Shown: positions 32,744-43,074, numbered from the stretch's first letter. The stretch: 64,000 bases of DNA from Irregularibacter muris (GCF_024622505.1 NZ_JANKAS010000004.1:1-64000); one strand, 5' to 3'. The notes: generated by a model from the sequence alone, not told the origin. Translations and numbers: made by a program.

Positions 32744-34274
32744 TATTTGGGTCACCTCCTGCCATCATGATCCCTAGGGTGTTTTCATCTGCTTCTTTAG
32801 CATCTACTACACCTACAATTTTCCCTTCATAGATTACAGCAATTCTATCCGATACATTTAACACTTCATCTAGTTCTAGGGAAACTAATAATACCGCTTT
32901 GTTTTTATCCCGTTGTTCTACCAAAGATTTGTGTACATATTCTATAGCACCTACGTCTAGTCCTCTGGTGGGCTGAGCTGCAATTAAAAGATCTGGATCA
33001 TTGGTCACTTCCCTTGCAATAATAACCTTTTGTTGATTCCCACCCGAAAGGGATTTGGCCTGTAGATTTTCATTGGTAGGTCTAACATCAAATTTCTCTA
33101 TCAATTCTCTGGCAAATTTTTTCATACTCTCATAGCTAAGTCTTCCTTTTTTTGCAAAGGGTTCCTTATAATAATTTTCTAGTACCATATTTTCTGCCAC
33201 AGTAAAATCCATGATCAAGCCTCTTTTTTGTCTATCTTCTGGAATACTCGATATTCCACTTTCAATAATTTCTTTGACTGTTTTACCTGTGACATCTTTT
33301 CCATTTATACTTACACTACCGGATTCAATCTTTTTAAGCCCTGTAATGGCATCAATTAATTCACTTTGTCCATTGCCATCTACTCCGGCAATTCCCAAGA
33401 TCTCCCCTGCTCTAACCTCTAGGGATAATCCCTCTACCGCATTGATTCCCCTATTGTCTTTTACCATAAGATTTTTTATTTCTAATACCTTGTCTCCAGG
33501 TTGTTTTTCATCCTTATCTACCTCAAAACTCACTTCTCTACCTACCATCATAGAGGCCAATTCTGATTCACTAGTCTCTTCTACTTTTACTGTATCGATG
33601 TGTTTTCCTCGTCTGATAATGGTACAAAAATCTGCTGCTTCTTTTATTTCCTTTAATTTATGGGTGATAATAATAATGGTTTTTCCTTCTTTTGTAAGAT
33701 TACGCATAATTTGTATAAGTTCTTTAATTTCTTGAGGAGTAAGTACCGCTGTGGGCTCATCTAGGATCAATATTTCTGCTCCTCTGTATAGCGCTTTCAG
33801 GATTTCCACCCTTTGTTGCATACCTACGGTAATATCTTGTATCTTTGAATGGGGGTCCACATGAAGACCATATTTCTGTGATAACTCTTTTACTTGTTCT
33901 ACTGCTTTTGGCATATCTAAAACCCCTAGGGGCTTTGTAATCTCACTACCTAAAATAATATTTTCTGCTACAGTGAAGGGCTGTACCAGCATAAAGTGCT
34001 GATGTACCATACCTATTCCTAAACCAATAGCTATATTGGGATCTAGGATATCCACTCTTTGTTCTTTTATATATACTTCTCCCTCAGTAGGTTGGTATAA
34101 CCCATACAATACATTCATTAAGGTGGTCTTACCTGCTCCATTTTCTCCTAAAAGAGCATGTATTTCCCCTTCATGCACTGTAAGATTAATATGATCATTG
34201 GCAGTAAAGTCTCCAAACTTTTTTACAATATCTTTCATTTCAATAACTTTACGGTCAAAATTAATATTTGCCAT
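32733..34274 (-). CDS. Nucleoside ABC transporter ATPase (NupO type, two NBDs)
   Basis: 513 aa with two ATPase domains. First: GENGAGKTT near 46 and LDEPTAVLTPQEI near 170. Second: GVDGNGQSE near 295 and LSGGNQQKV near 400, IAAQPTRGLDVG. The second domain has a degenerate Walker A, normal for sugar/nucleoside-type ATPases (compare MglA, YufO). The ATG at 34274 is set by TTGGAGG; the frame to 34298 is not needed. Confidence 0.9.
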   Translation of the reverse strand: MANINFDRKVIEMKDIVKKFGDFTANDHINLTVHEGEIHALLGENGAGKTTLMNVLYGLYQPTEGEVYIKEQRVDILDPNIAIGLGIGMVHQHFMLVQPFTVAENIILGSEITKPLGVLDMPKAVEQVKELSQKYGLHVDPHSKIQDITVGMQQRVEILKALYRGAEILILDEPTAVLTPQEIKELIQIMRNLTKEGKTIIIITHKLKEIKEAADFCTIIRRGKHIDTVKVEETSESELASMMVGREVSFEVDKDEKQPGDKVLEIKNLMVKDNRGINAVEGLSLEVRAGEILGIAGVDGNGQSELIDAITGLKKIESGSVSINGKDVTGKTVKEIIESGISSIPEDRQKRGLIMDFTVAENMVLENYYKEPFAKKGRLSYESMKKFARELIEKFDVRPTNENLQAKSLSGGNQQKVIIAREVTNDPDLLIAAQPTRGLDVGAIEYVHKSLVEQRDKNKAVLLVSLELDEVLNVSDRIAVIYEGKIVGVVDAKEADENTLGIMMAGGDPNNGK

Positions 34275-34301
34275 GTTTCTATCCTCCAATACAGGCAATA
34301 T

Positions 34302-34336
34302 TCAAACAGCTCAGACGAATCGCCTGCGCTGTTTGA
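34302..34336 (-). promoter_or_regulatory. Stable intercistronic hairpin between bmpA-like gene and ATPase gene
   Basis: Nine base pairs (TCAAACAGC/GCTGTTTGA), one mismatch and six more pairs (CAGGCG/CGTCTG) around a 3-base loop, without a T-run. It may protect the upstream binding-protein mRNA or reduce expression of the three transporter genes after it. Confidence 0.6.
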
Positions 34337-34357
34337 CATTCTAATAGTAATATTATA

Positions 34358-35410
34358 CTATTCTACTTTAAAATCTTCAAAGGTTTTTTCATCAAAGGGA
34401 ACAACTATTTTTCCATCAATCATTTGTTGTTTTAAGTCCTCTACTTCCTTTAGAAGATCTGCTGGAACATGCTTATCAGAAGTTGGAGCAATATCTACTC
34501 CATTTTCTTTTAATCCATATACAACAGTTTCTCCTCCTTGGAATTTACCTTCTTTAAGATCTTTAGCAATATTATATACAGCATTGTCTACACGTTTCAT
34601 GGCAGAAGTTAAGACATTTTCAGGAGCTAAGTCGCTTTGGTCTCTATCTACACCAATAGCCCATTTATCTTGCTCTTTAGCTGCTTCAATTACTCCATCG
34701 CCTGTTGCGCCAGCAGCGTGGAATACAATATCTGCACCATCTTGGAACATTTTGGTTGCTATCGCTTTACCTTTGGCAACATCATTAAAATTGTCTGCAT
34801 ATTGTCTAAATACTTCTACATCGGGATTGGCAAATTTAACTCCCGCATGGAAACCATAATCAAATCCATCAATTACAGCACTTTTTTCGCCGCCTACAAA
34901 GCCTACTTTACCAGTTTCAGTCATTTTTCCTGCTATGTAACCTACTAGGAAAGAAGGTTGTTCAGCCTGGAATACCACACCGATAAGATTTTCTGGGGTA
35001 TCATCATAGGCCATATCAATAATGGCATATTTTTGGTCTGTGTTATCTTGAGCTGCTTTTAAGATATCATCACCCATTAAAAAGCCAATGCCCCAAATCA
35101 AATCATTTTCTGCATCTAGAGCGGACTCTAAGTTTGCTACGTAGTCACTTGCATCTTTAGATTCAATATAAGCAACTTCTACGCCTAGATCCTTCTCTGA
35201 TTTTTGTAATCCTTCCCATGCAGATTGGTTAAAGGAGTTATCATTTACTCCACCAACATCGGTAACCATTGTGATTTTTGCGTCTTCTCCAGCAGCTGGC
35301 TCTTGGTCTTCTGGCTCGCCTTCTGGTGTTGTATCACCACTGCTGCAGCCAACAAATGCAGTCATCACAAGTCCTAATACCAAAAGCAATACTAGCAACT
35401 TCTTAGTCAT
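34358..35410 (-). CDS. Nucleoside-binding lipoprotein (BmpA/NupN family)
   Basis: 350 aa. Lipobox FVGCSSG (Cys near 21), an acidic Pro/Glu linker, then the BmpA (basic membrane protein) binding fold: TDVGGVNDNSFNQSAWEGL near 50, VGFVGGEKSAVIDGF near 170, HAAGATGDGVIEAAKEQ near 230. It captures nucleosides outside the cell and delivers them to the two permeases. Longer than its downstream partners' RNA because of the hairpin at 34302 (inference). Confidence 0.9.
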   Translation of the reverse strand: MTKKLLVLLLVLGLVMTAFVGCSSGDTTPEGEPEDQEPAAGEDAKITMVTDVGGVNDNSFNQSAWEGLQKSEKDLGVEVAYIESKDASDYVANLESALDAENDLIWGIGFLMGDDILKAAQDNTDQKYAIIDMAYDDTPENLIGVVFQAEQPSFLVGYIAGKMTETGKVGFVGGEKSAVIDGFDYGFHAGVKFANPDVEVFRQYADNFNDVAKGKAIATKMFQDGADIVFHAAGATGDGVIEAAKEQDKWAIGVDRDQSDLAPENVLTSAMKRVDNAVYNIAKDLKEGKFQGGETVVYGLKENGVDIAPTSDKHVPADLLKEVEDLKQQMIDGKIVVPFDEKTFEDFKVE

Positions 35411-35515
35411 GTTGTATTTCCCCCTTAAATTTTTATATTGTGATACTTATGACTCCTATAAACTATTCGATACGAACAGTAAAAATCCTTCTTTGTTCAC
35501 AAAAATTTAAAGATC

Positions 35516-36862
35516 TTATCTGTTTATCCTAGCTTGCAATTGCTCTCTTAATTCTTCAAATCCAGGCTTTTCCAAAAGGGCAAACATATTTTTCTTATAG
35601 GCTTCTACCCCTGGTTGGTTAAAGGGGTTTACCCCTAAAATGTATCCGCTTAATCCACAGGCTTTTTCAAAGAAATAAATGAGTTGGCCCATGTAATATT
35701 CATTCATTTCTGGTATTTCTAAAACTAGATTGGGCACGCCCCCATCTATATGGGCCAATAAGGTTCCTTGGAAGGCCATTTTATTTACAACATCCATGGT
35801 TTTTCCACTGATAAAGTTTAACCCGTCAATATTTTCTGGATCGTGAAGAATTTCCATATCTTTTTGTGGCTTTTTAATTTGAATATTGGTTTCAAATAAG
35901 TTTCTTTTTCCCTCTTGAATAATCTGCCCCAGGGAATGAAGGTCGGTAGAAAAGTCTACTGCTGCTGGAAAGATTCCCTTGCCGTCCTTACCTTCACTTT
36001 CCCCAAACAATTGTTTCCACCATTCTGAAAAATAATGCAAAGAAGGTTCATAGTTCACTAAAATCTCTATGTCTTTTCCCCTATTGTATAGGATGTTCCG
36101 TATAGCTGCATATTGATAACAAGGGTTTTGCTCAAGATCCTCTATTGCATATTCTTCTCTAGCAGCTTTTGCCCCTTCCATCAGCTCATCAATATTGATA
36201 TCCGCTACCGCAATGGGGAGAAGTCCTACAGGGGTTAACACTGAATATCTGCCTCCCACATCATCAGGAATAATAAAGGTTTCATAGCCCTCATCATTGG
36301 CTAATTTTTTTAGGGCTCCCTTTTCCTTATCTGTAGTCACATATATTCTATTTTTAGCCTCTTGCTTGCCATATTTTCTTTCTAATAAATCTTTGAAAAC
36401 TCGGAAAGCAATCGCAGGTTCAGTGGTGGTTCCTGATTTAGAAATCACATTAACGCTGATGTCTTTATCCTCTACATACTCTAATAATTCCTTTAAATAT
36501 GTACCACTGATATGATGTCCTGCAAATAAAACCGTAGGATGACTACGCTTTTCCTTGGGCAATAGATCATAAAAGGAATGATTAAAAGCCTCTATAACTG
36601 CTCGAGCCCCTAAATATGATCCCCCGATACCTATGACAATCAGTACATCAGAGTTGGATTTAATTTTTTTCGCAGCCTTCTTCACCCTTGCAAATTCTTC
36701 TTGGTCATAAGAAATAGGATAATCTAACCAGCCCAAATAATCACTGCCGGCACCCTTTTTGTCATGTAAAATATTGTGGGCACATTGTACCTGTGCTTGT
36801 ACTTGGTTTAGCTCATGCTCCTCGATTCCCCCATGGGAAAAATCAAATTTAATTTTATTCAT
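35516..36862 (-). CDS. pgi: Glucose-6-phosphate isomerase
   Basis: 448 aa. Signature motifs [16 protein letters not shown] near 75, [19 protein letters not shown] near 140, and [11 protein letters not shown] near 205; [13 protein letters not shown] near 290. It interconverts glucose- and fructose-6-phosphate. The second ATG (36862) has AAGGAGG seven bases upstream. No operon partners; the gene ends without a clear hairpin. Confidence 0.95.
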   Translation of the reverse strand: MNKIKFDFSHGGIEEHELNQVQAQVQCAHNILHDKKGAGSDYLGWLDYPISYDQEEFARVKKAAKKIKSNSDVLIVIGIGGSYLGARAVIEAFNHSFYDLLPKEKRSHPTVLFAGHHISGTYLKELLEYVEDKDISVNVISKSGTTTEPAIAFRVFKDLLERKYGKQEAKNRIYVTTDKEKGALKKLANDEGYETFIIPDDVGGRYSVLTPVGLLPIAVADINIDELMEGAKAAREEYAIEDLEQNPCYQYAAIRNILYNRGKDIEILVNYEPSLHYFSEWWKQLFGESEGKDGKGIFPAAVDFSTDLHSLGQIIQEGKRNLFETNIQIKKPQKDMEILHDPENIDGLNFISGKTMDVVNKMAFQGTLLAHIDGGVPNLVLEIPEMNEYYMGQLIYFFEKACGLSGYILGVNPFNQPGVEAYKKNMFALLEKPGFEELREQLQARINR

Positions 36863-37001
36863 CACTCAGCCTCCTTGAATATCATTTTACCCCTTTGTTT
36901 TTTTAAAAAACAATTTATCCTTAGGAATTATTATATCTCATTTTTAGGATTATATCGAAACTTTTTAAGGGTGTAGGCCCCTTTCCCTTTTTGCTGTCTC
37001 T

Positions 37002-38333
37002 TTACAATACATCGGCCGCCAATTGGGCTAACCTAGAGCGTTCTCCTTTGGTAAAAGTCACATGACCAGCCTCAGGATATTCTTTTAACTTTTCTACCAC
37101 ATAGGTCAAACCATTATTGCAAGAATCCAGATAAGGGTTATCAATTTGTTCTGGATCTCCAATTAATACAACTTTACTCCCTTCTCCTACTCTTGATATT
37201 ATGGTCTTGATTTCATGTTTGGTGAGGTTTTGGGCCTCATCAATAATAATAAATTGTTGGGGTATACTTCTGCCTCGAATAAAGGTTAAAGGCTCGATCG
37301 CTATCTTTCTTAGCCCTACGAGTATATCTCCTGCCCCTCCCTTATAGTCCCCAAAAATATATTCTAAATTATCATAAATTGGTTGAATCCAAGGTTTTAA
37401 TTTCTGATCTTTATCCCCGGGTAAGTATCCAATATCTTTGCCCATGGGTACAATGGGTTTGGCAACCAATAACTTCTTGTAAACATTTAGATCCTCAGTC
37501 TTATATAATCCTGCGGCAAGGGCCAATAGAGTTTTTCCTGTACCAGCTTTCCCCGTAAGGGTCACCAAGGGAATATCCTCATTTAATAATAATTCTATGG
37601 CCATTTTCTGCTGAAGGTTTCTAGGATGGATGCCCCAAACATCTTGGGTGGGAAAGGGCATGAGTCTCAATGCCATGGTATCATATTCATAATAGGTTAC
37701 TGCAGATTGAGAGCCTCCCTCTTGATCCTTTAATATGATAAACTCATGGGGGTAAAAATCATACAACTCAAAATATTCTTCTGGTAGATTTATTTTTCCA
37801 TGGCTATAGATATCATTGATTAGGGAGGAAGGAACCTCCAAAGTGATGTAGCCTTGATAATATTCTCTTTTGGGTACCATTCTTCCTGCCATATAATCTT
37901 GGGCTATAATGCCTAGGGCATGAGCTTTTACCCGCACCAAAATATCTTTACTGACCAATATCACCTTTTCAGCATCTTCTTGGTTTTTTCTTTCTTCCAT
38001 GAGATTAAAGGCCACTGCCAATATTCTATTATCATTGGTTACCTGAGGGAAATATTCCTTTACTGCTGTTAAATGCTTGTGGTTGATTTCAACCTTTATG
38101 CATCCTCCCCCTTCTAAGGTAACTCCTGTTTGTAAATCCCCTCTTTCTCTTAGCTTATCTAATTCCCTTGAAACTTGCCTGGCATTGCGTCCCAATTGAT
38201 TTTCTAATCTTTTTTTCCCATCCAATTCTTCCAGCACCACTATGGGAATGATGATTTCATTATCTTGAAACTGATATAGTGCATTTGGGTCTTCTAATAA
38301 GACGCTAGTGTCCAAAACAAAAGTTTTTTTCAA
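37002..38333 (-). CDS. PhoH-family ATPase with PIN domain (YlaK type)
   Basis: 443 aa, TTG start behind GAGGGGGC. N-terminal PIN nuclease domain (VLDTSVLLEDPNAL, later VLEELDGKK) occupies about 1-145. The PhoH ATPase domain contains TGKAGTGKTLLALAAGL near 260 (Walker A) and FIIIDEAQNLTKHE near 355 (Walker B). PIN-PhoH proteins bind and unwind RNA or cleave it. Function in this organism unknown. Confidence 0.9.
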   Translation of the reverse strand: MKKTFVLDTSVLLEDPNALYQFQDNEIIIPIVVLEELDGKKRLENQLGRNARQVSRELDKLRERGDLQTGVTLEGGGCIKVEINHKHLTAVKEYFPQVTNDNRILAVAFNLMEERKNQEDAEKVILVSKDILVRVKAHALGIIAQDYMAGRMVPKREYYQGYITLEVPSSLINDIYSHGKINLPEEYFELYDFYPHEFIILKDQEGGSQSAVTYYEYDTMALRLMPFPTQDVWGIHPRNLQQKMAIELLLNEDIPLVTLTGKAGTGKTLLALAAGLYKTEDLNVYKKLLVAKPIVPMGKDIGYLPGDKDQKLKPWIQPIYDNLEYIFGDYKGGAGDILVGLRKIAIEPLTFIRGRSIPQQFIIIDEAQNLTKHEIKTIISRVGEGSKVVLIGDPEQIDNPYLDSCNNGLTYVVEKLKEYPEAGHVTFTKGERSRLAQLAADVL

Positions 38334-38383
38334 TTTTCTGCCCCCTCAATATGCTCTTTGTTTAAGTGTATTCAAAAAGAAAA

Positions 38384-38416
38384 AATAACTTTCCTACTTT
38401 ATTTTGGAAAGTTATT
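38384..38416 (-). terminator. Terminator downstream of the PBP gene
   Basis: AATAACTTTCC/GGAAAGTTATT stem with TTTTTTCTTTTT on the minus strand. Confidence 0.8.
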
Positions 38417-38425
38417 TAGAGGGCA

Positions 38426-38447
38426 AGGGATCTTCATAAAGATCCCT
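38426..38447 (-). terminator. Second hairpin after the PBP gene
   Basis: AGGGATCTT/AAGATCCCT stem with a 4-base loop, 24 bp past the PBP stop but with little T-run. Together with the hairpin at 38384 it forms a tandem terminator. Confidence 0.55.
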
Positions 38448-38470
38448 CGTTATTTCATTATTTTTCCTAT

Positions 38471-40489
38471 TTATTGCCCATAGTTTTCTATTACTTTCTT
38501 TACCTTTGGCACTACATAGGCGCTTCCACCTTTGTTTTCAACTTGTTCTATCATCATGGTGACTAATATCTCTGGCTCATCGTGGTTGAAGGCAACAAAC
38601 CATCCTAGTTCCTGGCCCTTTTCTTCCTTACTTCCCTTTAGTTCTGCCGTGCCAGTTTTCCCTCCCAGGGTAGTCCCAGGGATTTTTGCGGGATTGCCCG
38701 TTCCCTCTGGATTTTCTATTACCTCTACTAAATCATCTTTTATTCTTTGAGCGGTTTCTTTGGAGATAATTCCTTCTTTCCATGGTTTTGTATTCTCTAA
38801 GGTATCCTTTTTATTTAAAGTAGGTTGAAGGATGTTTCCATCGTTAATAAAGGTGGTATACACCATACTAAGATGGAGAGGACTCATGGATACTTCTCCC
38901 TGACCATAACCACTATCTGCCAGTTGTACATCTCCCTTTCCTAGGGACTCATCCTTAGCCAGTTGGGATGAATTTATCGAATAGGTAAAGGGAATTTTTT
39001 CTCCTATTCCAAATTTTTTGGTGCCCTCTATAAAGGCTTTCTTTCCTGTATTTAAAGCCGCTTGAGCAAAATAAATATTATCAGAATACACAAAAGCGTC
39101 TCTAAGATTCACTGCTTTACCAGGATCCTTTACCCGAGAGATATAATAATCTCCCCAAGATGAATCCTTACGCCATTGTAATCCGGAGATATTGACCTTT
39201 TCATTAGAATCAATAGCCTTTTCCTCTAAGGCAATAGCGGCAGTGATGGGTTTAAATACCGATCCTGGCGTATAGGTATGGGTAAAACGGTTTAATAAGG
39301 GTTTAGCAGGATCTTCATTCCAGTTTTCCCATTGTTCACTGGATAGGCCTAGGATAAAGGCATTTGGATCATAGGACGGACTATTGACCAAAGCAAGAAC
39401 TTCCCCTGTTTTAGGGTGCATTGCTACCGCAGTACCTACTTCCCCCTGCATTTCTCCGTAAATGGATTCCTGAAGAGAAACATCGATGGTCAATTGTAGA
39501 TCTTGTCCATCCTTATGTTCTTTTTGTGCAAGGGTTTCTTTTATCTTATTGTCTTCTCCAACAATATTTATTTTTTTACCATCTATAGCTCTTAATTGTT
39601 TTTCATAAAGAGATTCTAGACCACTCTTACCAATGATGCTATTTGAATTGTATTCTTCATCTTTTAATTTTTCTAGTTCTTCCTGATTGATGTTTCCTAT
39701 ATACCCCACGAGATGGGCGGCTTTTTCCTTTAAGGGATAGACTCTAGCTGATTGTCTTTGATTGGTGACTCCTGATAGTTGGGTTAATTCTTCAAGTTTT
39801 CCTTTTTCCTCGCTAGCTATAGCCCGAATAGGTACGAATAATTCCGGTTTTACCCAAGTTGCACTTAGTTTTTTATCAATATCTTCTACAGTAATATGCA
39901 ATTGCTCAGAAAGTTTTTTCTTTACTTCTTCTTCCTGATCTCCAAGTTTTTCAGGGACAATGCCTATCATCTGAATTTGTCCATTGCTTGCAAGCTCGAT
40001 ATCGTTTCTATCCTTGATTATTCCTCTTTTGGCTGCAACGGTCTCTACTCTTATTTGATCATTTTTCTCCATTTGAGGAAAAATCATTTTTTCATCCCAA
40101 CTTAGCCGCCAGCCATTTTCCTTTTCCTTAGTGAGTAGAGCCTGGTGGGAGTATTCAATTTTCCCGGCAAGGGTATCCATTTTCACAGTATATGGAATAA
40201 TGAGGCGATCATCTTCTTTTTTGGTCTTCTCCTCTTTATTTATTTCAACTTTTATATTTTTTGCTTCAATTCCTCCAAATATGTTCTCATATCTTTTTAT
40301 AAAATCTTCTTTAGATAGCTGTTCCTTTATGTCTCTAGTGAGTAAATCGTACATGGCACTATATTCTCCCTGTTGCCATTGGGAAAAATAACTTTCAAAT
40401 ATGTCTTCTGCTTTTGATGACTTTGAGCATCCTGTAAATATCATGATTACAAGTATAAGTAAAAGTAAAATAGTCTTTTTAAACTTCAT
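38471..40489 (-). CDS. Penicillin-binding protein with MecA-type N-terminal domain
   Basis: 672 aa class B PBP. Lipobox-like FTGCSKS near 20, MecA_N NTF2-like domain (about 28-150), dimerisation domain (about 155-310) and transpeptidase domain with SVFK (active Ser, TPGSVFKP near 405), SDN (VYSDNIYF near 467) and KTGTAE near 620. B. subtilis PbpC and S. aureus PBP2a share this layout. It builds cross-links in the septum or wall and may be less beta-lactam sensitive, which the sequence alone cannot show. Confidence 0.9.
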   Translation of the reverse strand: MKFKKTILLLLILVIMIFTGCSKSSKAEDIFESYFSQWQQGEYSAMYDLLTRDIKEQLSKEDFIKRYENIFGGIEAKNIKVEINKEEKTKKEDDRLIIPYTVKMDTLAGKIEYSHQALLTKEKENGWRLSWDEKMIFPQMEKNDQIRVETVAAKRGIIKDRNDIELASNGQIQMIGIVPEKLGDQEEEVKKKLSEQLHITVEDIDKKLSATWVKPELFVPIRAIASEEKGKLEELTQLSGVTNQRQSARVYPLKEKAAHLVGYIGNINQEELEKLKDEEYNSNSIIGKSGLESLYEKQLRAIDGKKINIVGEDNKIKETLAQKEHKDGQDLQLTIDVSLQESIYGEMQGEVGTAVAMHPKTGEVLALVNSPSYDPNAFILGLSSEQWENWNEDPAKPLLNRFTHTYTPGSVFKPITAAIALEEKAIDSNEKVNISGLQWRKDSSWGDYYISRVKDPGKAVNLRDAFVYSDNIYFAQAALNTGKKAFIEGTKKFGIGEKIPFTYSINSSQLAKDESLGKGDVQLADSGYGQGEVSMSPLHLSMVYTTFINDGNILQPTLNKKDTLENTKPWKEGIISKETAQRIKDDLVEVIENPEGTGNPAKIPGTTLGGKTGTAELKGSKEEKGQELGWFVAFNHDEPEILVTMMIEQVENKGGSAYVVPKVKKVIENYGQ

Positions 40490-40666
40490 CTTCTCCCCTC
40501 TTTCTTTATTGTTATATTTATTATAACATTGTAACAGACTAGCCCCAAAAAATATGAATATAAATTAATTATTTGGGAATATAAATAATTAATTTAATTT
40601 TTGATGCATTTTTCTTGTTTTATGTTATGATAAATCTAATCAACCTGAGAGGAGAGGGTTACAAAT

Positions 40667-41509
40667 ATGAGTTTTAAATTATTAGCAGATAGTTGTTGTG
40701 ATCTAAATGGAGAGCTAGAAAAAAAATTAAACATTGACCTAATTCCATTAACAATAAGGGTGGGAGATCATAAGCTTGTAGATGATAAGAGTTTAGATTC
40801 TATGGAATTAGTTAAATTAATGAAAGATAGTCCTACTGCTCCCCAAACCTCTTGTCCATCTCCTGGAGATTACATGGAAAGATTTAAAAGGGCAGAAGCA
40901 GACAATATCTTTGTGGTCACCCTTTCCTCTGCTTTAAGCGGCTCTTATAATAGTGCTATGCTGGCAAAAAAGATGTTTTTAGAGCAAATAGGGGATAAGT
41001 TCATCCACGTTTTTGACTCTTTAAGTGCTTCCATTGCAGAAACTCTTATTTCCATGAAGTTACAGGAATTAATAGATGGAAATTTAGAGAAAGAAAGCAT
41101 TGTAGAAAAGGCAAATCATTATATTTCTGAATTAAAAACCTTTTTCATTTTAGAGTCCTTAGATAATCTTGTAAAAGCAGGACGTTTGAGCAAGTTAAAG
41201 GGAAAAATTGCCTCTGCATTAAATATAAAACCCATTATGGGAGAGGATGGACATGGGAACATCAAAGAAGTGGAAAAGGTGCGCAGCTCCAAAAAAGCCT
41301 TTAGACGCCTAGTGGAAATCATCGGAGATCAAGGAGAAAAATTCGAAGATAAGATTCTGGGTATTGCCCACTGTAATGCCTTTGAAAAAGCCAAAGAACT
41401 AAAAGAGGAAATTCTTAAGCGTTATGACTTCAAAGATATTATTATTGTAGAAACAGCAGGTATCAGTACGGTATATGCCAATGATGGGGGAGTTATTATA
41501 GCCTTTTAA
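40667..41509 (+). CDS. DegV family fatty-acid-binding protein
   Basis: 280 aa. N-terminal LLADSCCDLNGEL with the fatty-acid-contact Ser/Asp residues, TSCPSPGDYMERF near 68 and SSALSGSYNSAMLA near 92, and LDNLVKAGRLSKLKG near 175 are DegV hallmarks. DegV/FakB proteins carry fatty acids to the FakA kinase. Good site GAGAGGAGAG before the ATG. It lies convergent to a second DegV gene; a shared 22-bp stem terminator separates them. Confidence 0.9.
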   Translation: MSFKLLADSCCDLNGELEKKLNIDLIPLTIRVGDHKLVDDKSLDSMELVKLMKDSPTAPQTSCPSPGDYMERFKRAEADNIFVVTLSSALSGSYNSAMLAKKMFLEQIGDKFIHVFDSLSASIAETLISMKLQELIDGNLEKESIVEKANHYISELKTFFILESLDNLVKAGRLSKLKGKIASALNIKPIMGEDGHGNIKEVEKVRSSKKAFRRLVEIIGDQGEKFEDKILGIAHCNAFEKAKELKEEILKRYDFKDIIIVETAGISTVYANDGGVIIAF

Positions 41510-41552
41510 ACAATAGGACCATGGAAATTTAATTTCCATGGTCCTATTGTTT
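41508..41552. terminator. Bidirectional terminator between the two degV genes
   Basis: A perfect 22-bp inverted repeat (AAACAATAGGACCATGGAAATT and complement) around a single T. It starts at the plus-strand stop codon and serves both convergent genes. Confidence 0.9.
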
Positions 41553-41571
41553 CATTTGTATGTATTTTTTC

Positions 41572-42447
41572 TTATGATTTATACCTATCTGGAATTTCTT
41601 TATTCAAGAAAAACAGTGCCAATGTACCTGGGCCGGAATGGGAGCCTATGGTAGATCCTACTAGGGTGATGATAAACTCCTTACAACCTAATCTTTCTTT
41701 GATCTGGTCCATGAGAGCTTCTACTGCCTCCATATCATCTCCGTGACTTATTCCAATGGTTTGATTGGAATAATCTACTCCTCTTTCTTCCATAATGTCT
41801 ACCATTCTTTTAATCACTTTTTTTCTTCCTCTAATCTTTTCAAGGGGAATTAATTTCCCGTCTTCCACATGTAAAACAGGTTTTATGTTGAGAATTCCCC
41901 CTACGAAGGCAGCAGTACGACTTACCCTTCCACCCCGATAGAGATATTCTAAATTATCTACGGTAAAGATGTGCTCCATATGGTTGGAAAAAAAGTGTAT
42001 GGCTTCTACAATTTCCTCTTTTGTTTTACCTTTTTGGGCCATTTGGGCAGCATATTTTACAATCAAGCCAAATCCCATAGAAGCTGCCTTGGTATCAATG
42101 ACTTCTATATCAAAATCTGGGTATTCCTCTAATACCTGTTGTTTTGCCATTACAGAGGATTGATATGTACCGGATAATTCTGAAGAAAAAGCGATATAAA
42201 TGCAACTTTGCCCCTTTTCGGCATATTTACTAAAGATATCTTCAAATACTTGCAAGGGCACTTGAGCCGTTTTGTATTGGGTACCCTCCCGCATATTTTG
42301 AAATACCTCCAGGGGCTGAATGGTTTCCCCATCTATGTATTCTTTCTCCCCTAGATAGACCCTTAGGGGCATAACATCTATACTGTATTCTTGAATTAAT
42401 TCCTTAGGTAAATCTGCCGCACTGTCAGTAATGATTTGAACAGCCAC
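41572..42447 (-). CDS. DegV family fatty-acid-binding protein
   Basis: 291 aa, GTG start with AGAGGTGG upstream. IITDSAADLPKEL at the N-terminus, KTAQVPLQVFEDIF near 60, SSELSGTYQSSVMAKQ near 87, and LEYLYRGGRVSRTA near 168. A paralog of the gene at 40667, diverged (SxDxP motif differs). Both probably serve the same fatty-acid incorporation route. Confidence 0.9.
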   Translation of the reverse strand: MAVQIITDSAADLPKELIQEYSIDVMPLRVYLGEKEYIDGETIQPLEVFQNMREGTQYKTAQVPLQVFEDIFSKYAEKGQSCIYIAFSSELSGTYQSSVMAKQQVLEEYPDFDIEVIDTKAASMGFGLIVKYAAQMAQKGKTKEEIVEAIHFFSNHMEHIFTVDNLEYLYRGGRVSRTAAFVGGILNIKPVLHVEDGKLIPLEKIRGRKKVIKRMVDIMEERGVDYSNQTIGISHGDDMEAVEALMDQIKERLGCKEFIITLVGSTIGSHSGPGTLALFFLNKEIPDRYKS

Positions 42448-42514
42448 TCTATAACCACCTCTTTCCTCTATTTTCTTTATTATAATACAATCCTATGATG
42501 AAAAGAAGCAAAAA

Positions 42515-42544
42515 AGCAGAGTAATCCGTTGATTACCCTCTGCT
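42515..42544 (-). terminator. Terminator after the cyclophilin gene
   Basis: AGCAGAGTAATC pairs with GATTACCCTCTGCT (one bulge), followed by TTTTTTGC on the minus strand. Confidence 0.8.
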
Positions 42545-42552
42545 TTGCAGAT

Positions 42553-43074
42553 TTATATTTTTTCAGGTTCTGGATATTCTTGCCCAAATAATTCTACAGT
42601 TACCTTTTTCATTTTTTGTTCTTCTCTGGGACGATCTGCAAAATCCTTTTTTACATTTGCTATTTCATCCACGACTTCCATGCCCTCTATGGCCTTGCCA
42701 AAGGCAGCATACTGTCCATCTAAATGAGGTGAATCTTCATGCATGATAAAAAACTGTGAACCAGCAGAGTTAGGGTTTTGTGCTCTTGCCATAGAAATTA
42801 CCCCTCTAGTATGAGTTAAATCATTATTAAAGCCATTAATTTTAAATTCTCCCTTAATTCCATATCCAGGTCCCCCCATTCCAGATCCCTGAGGGTCGCC
42901 TCCTTGTATCATGAATCCTGGAATAACACGGTGGAAAATTGTGCCATCATAAAATCCCTTATTTACAAGATCAATAAAGTTATTCACTGTATTAGGTGCT
43001 ACATCAGGGTATAGTTCTACCTTGATTGTACCTCCCTTTTCCATTTCAATAGTAACCACTGGATTTTTAGTCAA
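42553..43074 (-). CDS. Peptidyl-prolyl cis-trans isomerase (cyclophilin type)
   Basis: About 173 aa. FHRVIPGFMIQGGDPQGSG near 55, GYGIKGEF, and SAGSQFFIMHEDSPHLDGQYAAFG near 105 are the cyclophilin signatures, with the catalytic Arg in HRVIPGF. No signal peptide, so cytoplasmic. The start used is a TTG with GAAGGGA upstream; an ATG three codons earlier lies on the ribosome site. Confidence 0.9.
   Translation of the reverse strand: MTKNPVVTIEMEKGGTIKVELYPDVAPNTVNNFIDLVNKGFYDGTIFHRVIPGFMIQGGDPQGSGMGGPGYGIKGEFKINGFNNDLTHTRGVISMARAQNPNSAGSQFFIMHEDSPHLDGQYAAFGKAIEGMEVVDEIANVKKDFADRPREEQKMKKVTVELFGQEYPEPEKI

Noticed and set aside
35411-35515. Possible PurR boxes or a purine riboswitch upstream of the bmpA-like gene
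   Set aside because: CGAACA-like motifs (e.g. ATACGAACAGT) are too far from the PurR consensus, and no conserved purine-aptamer stem or loop sequences are visible.
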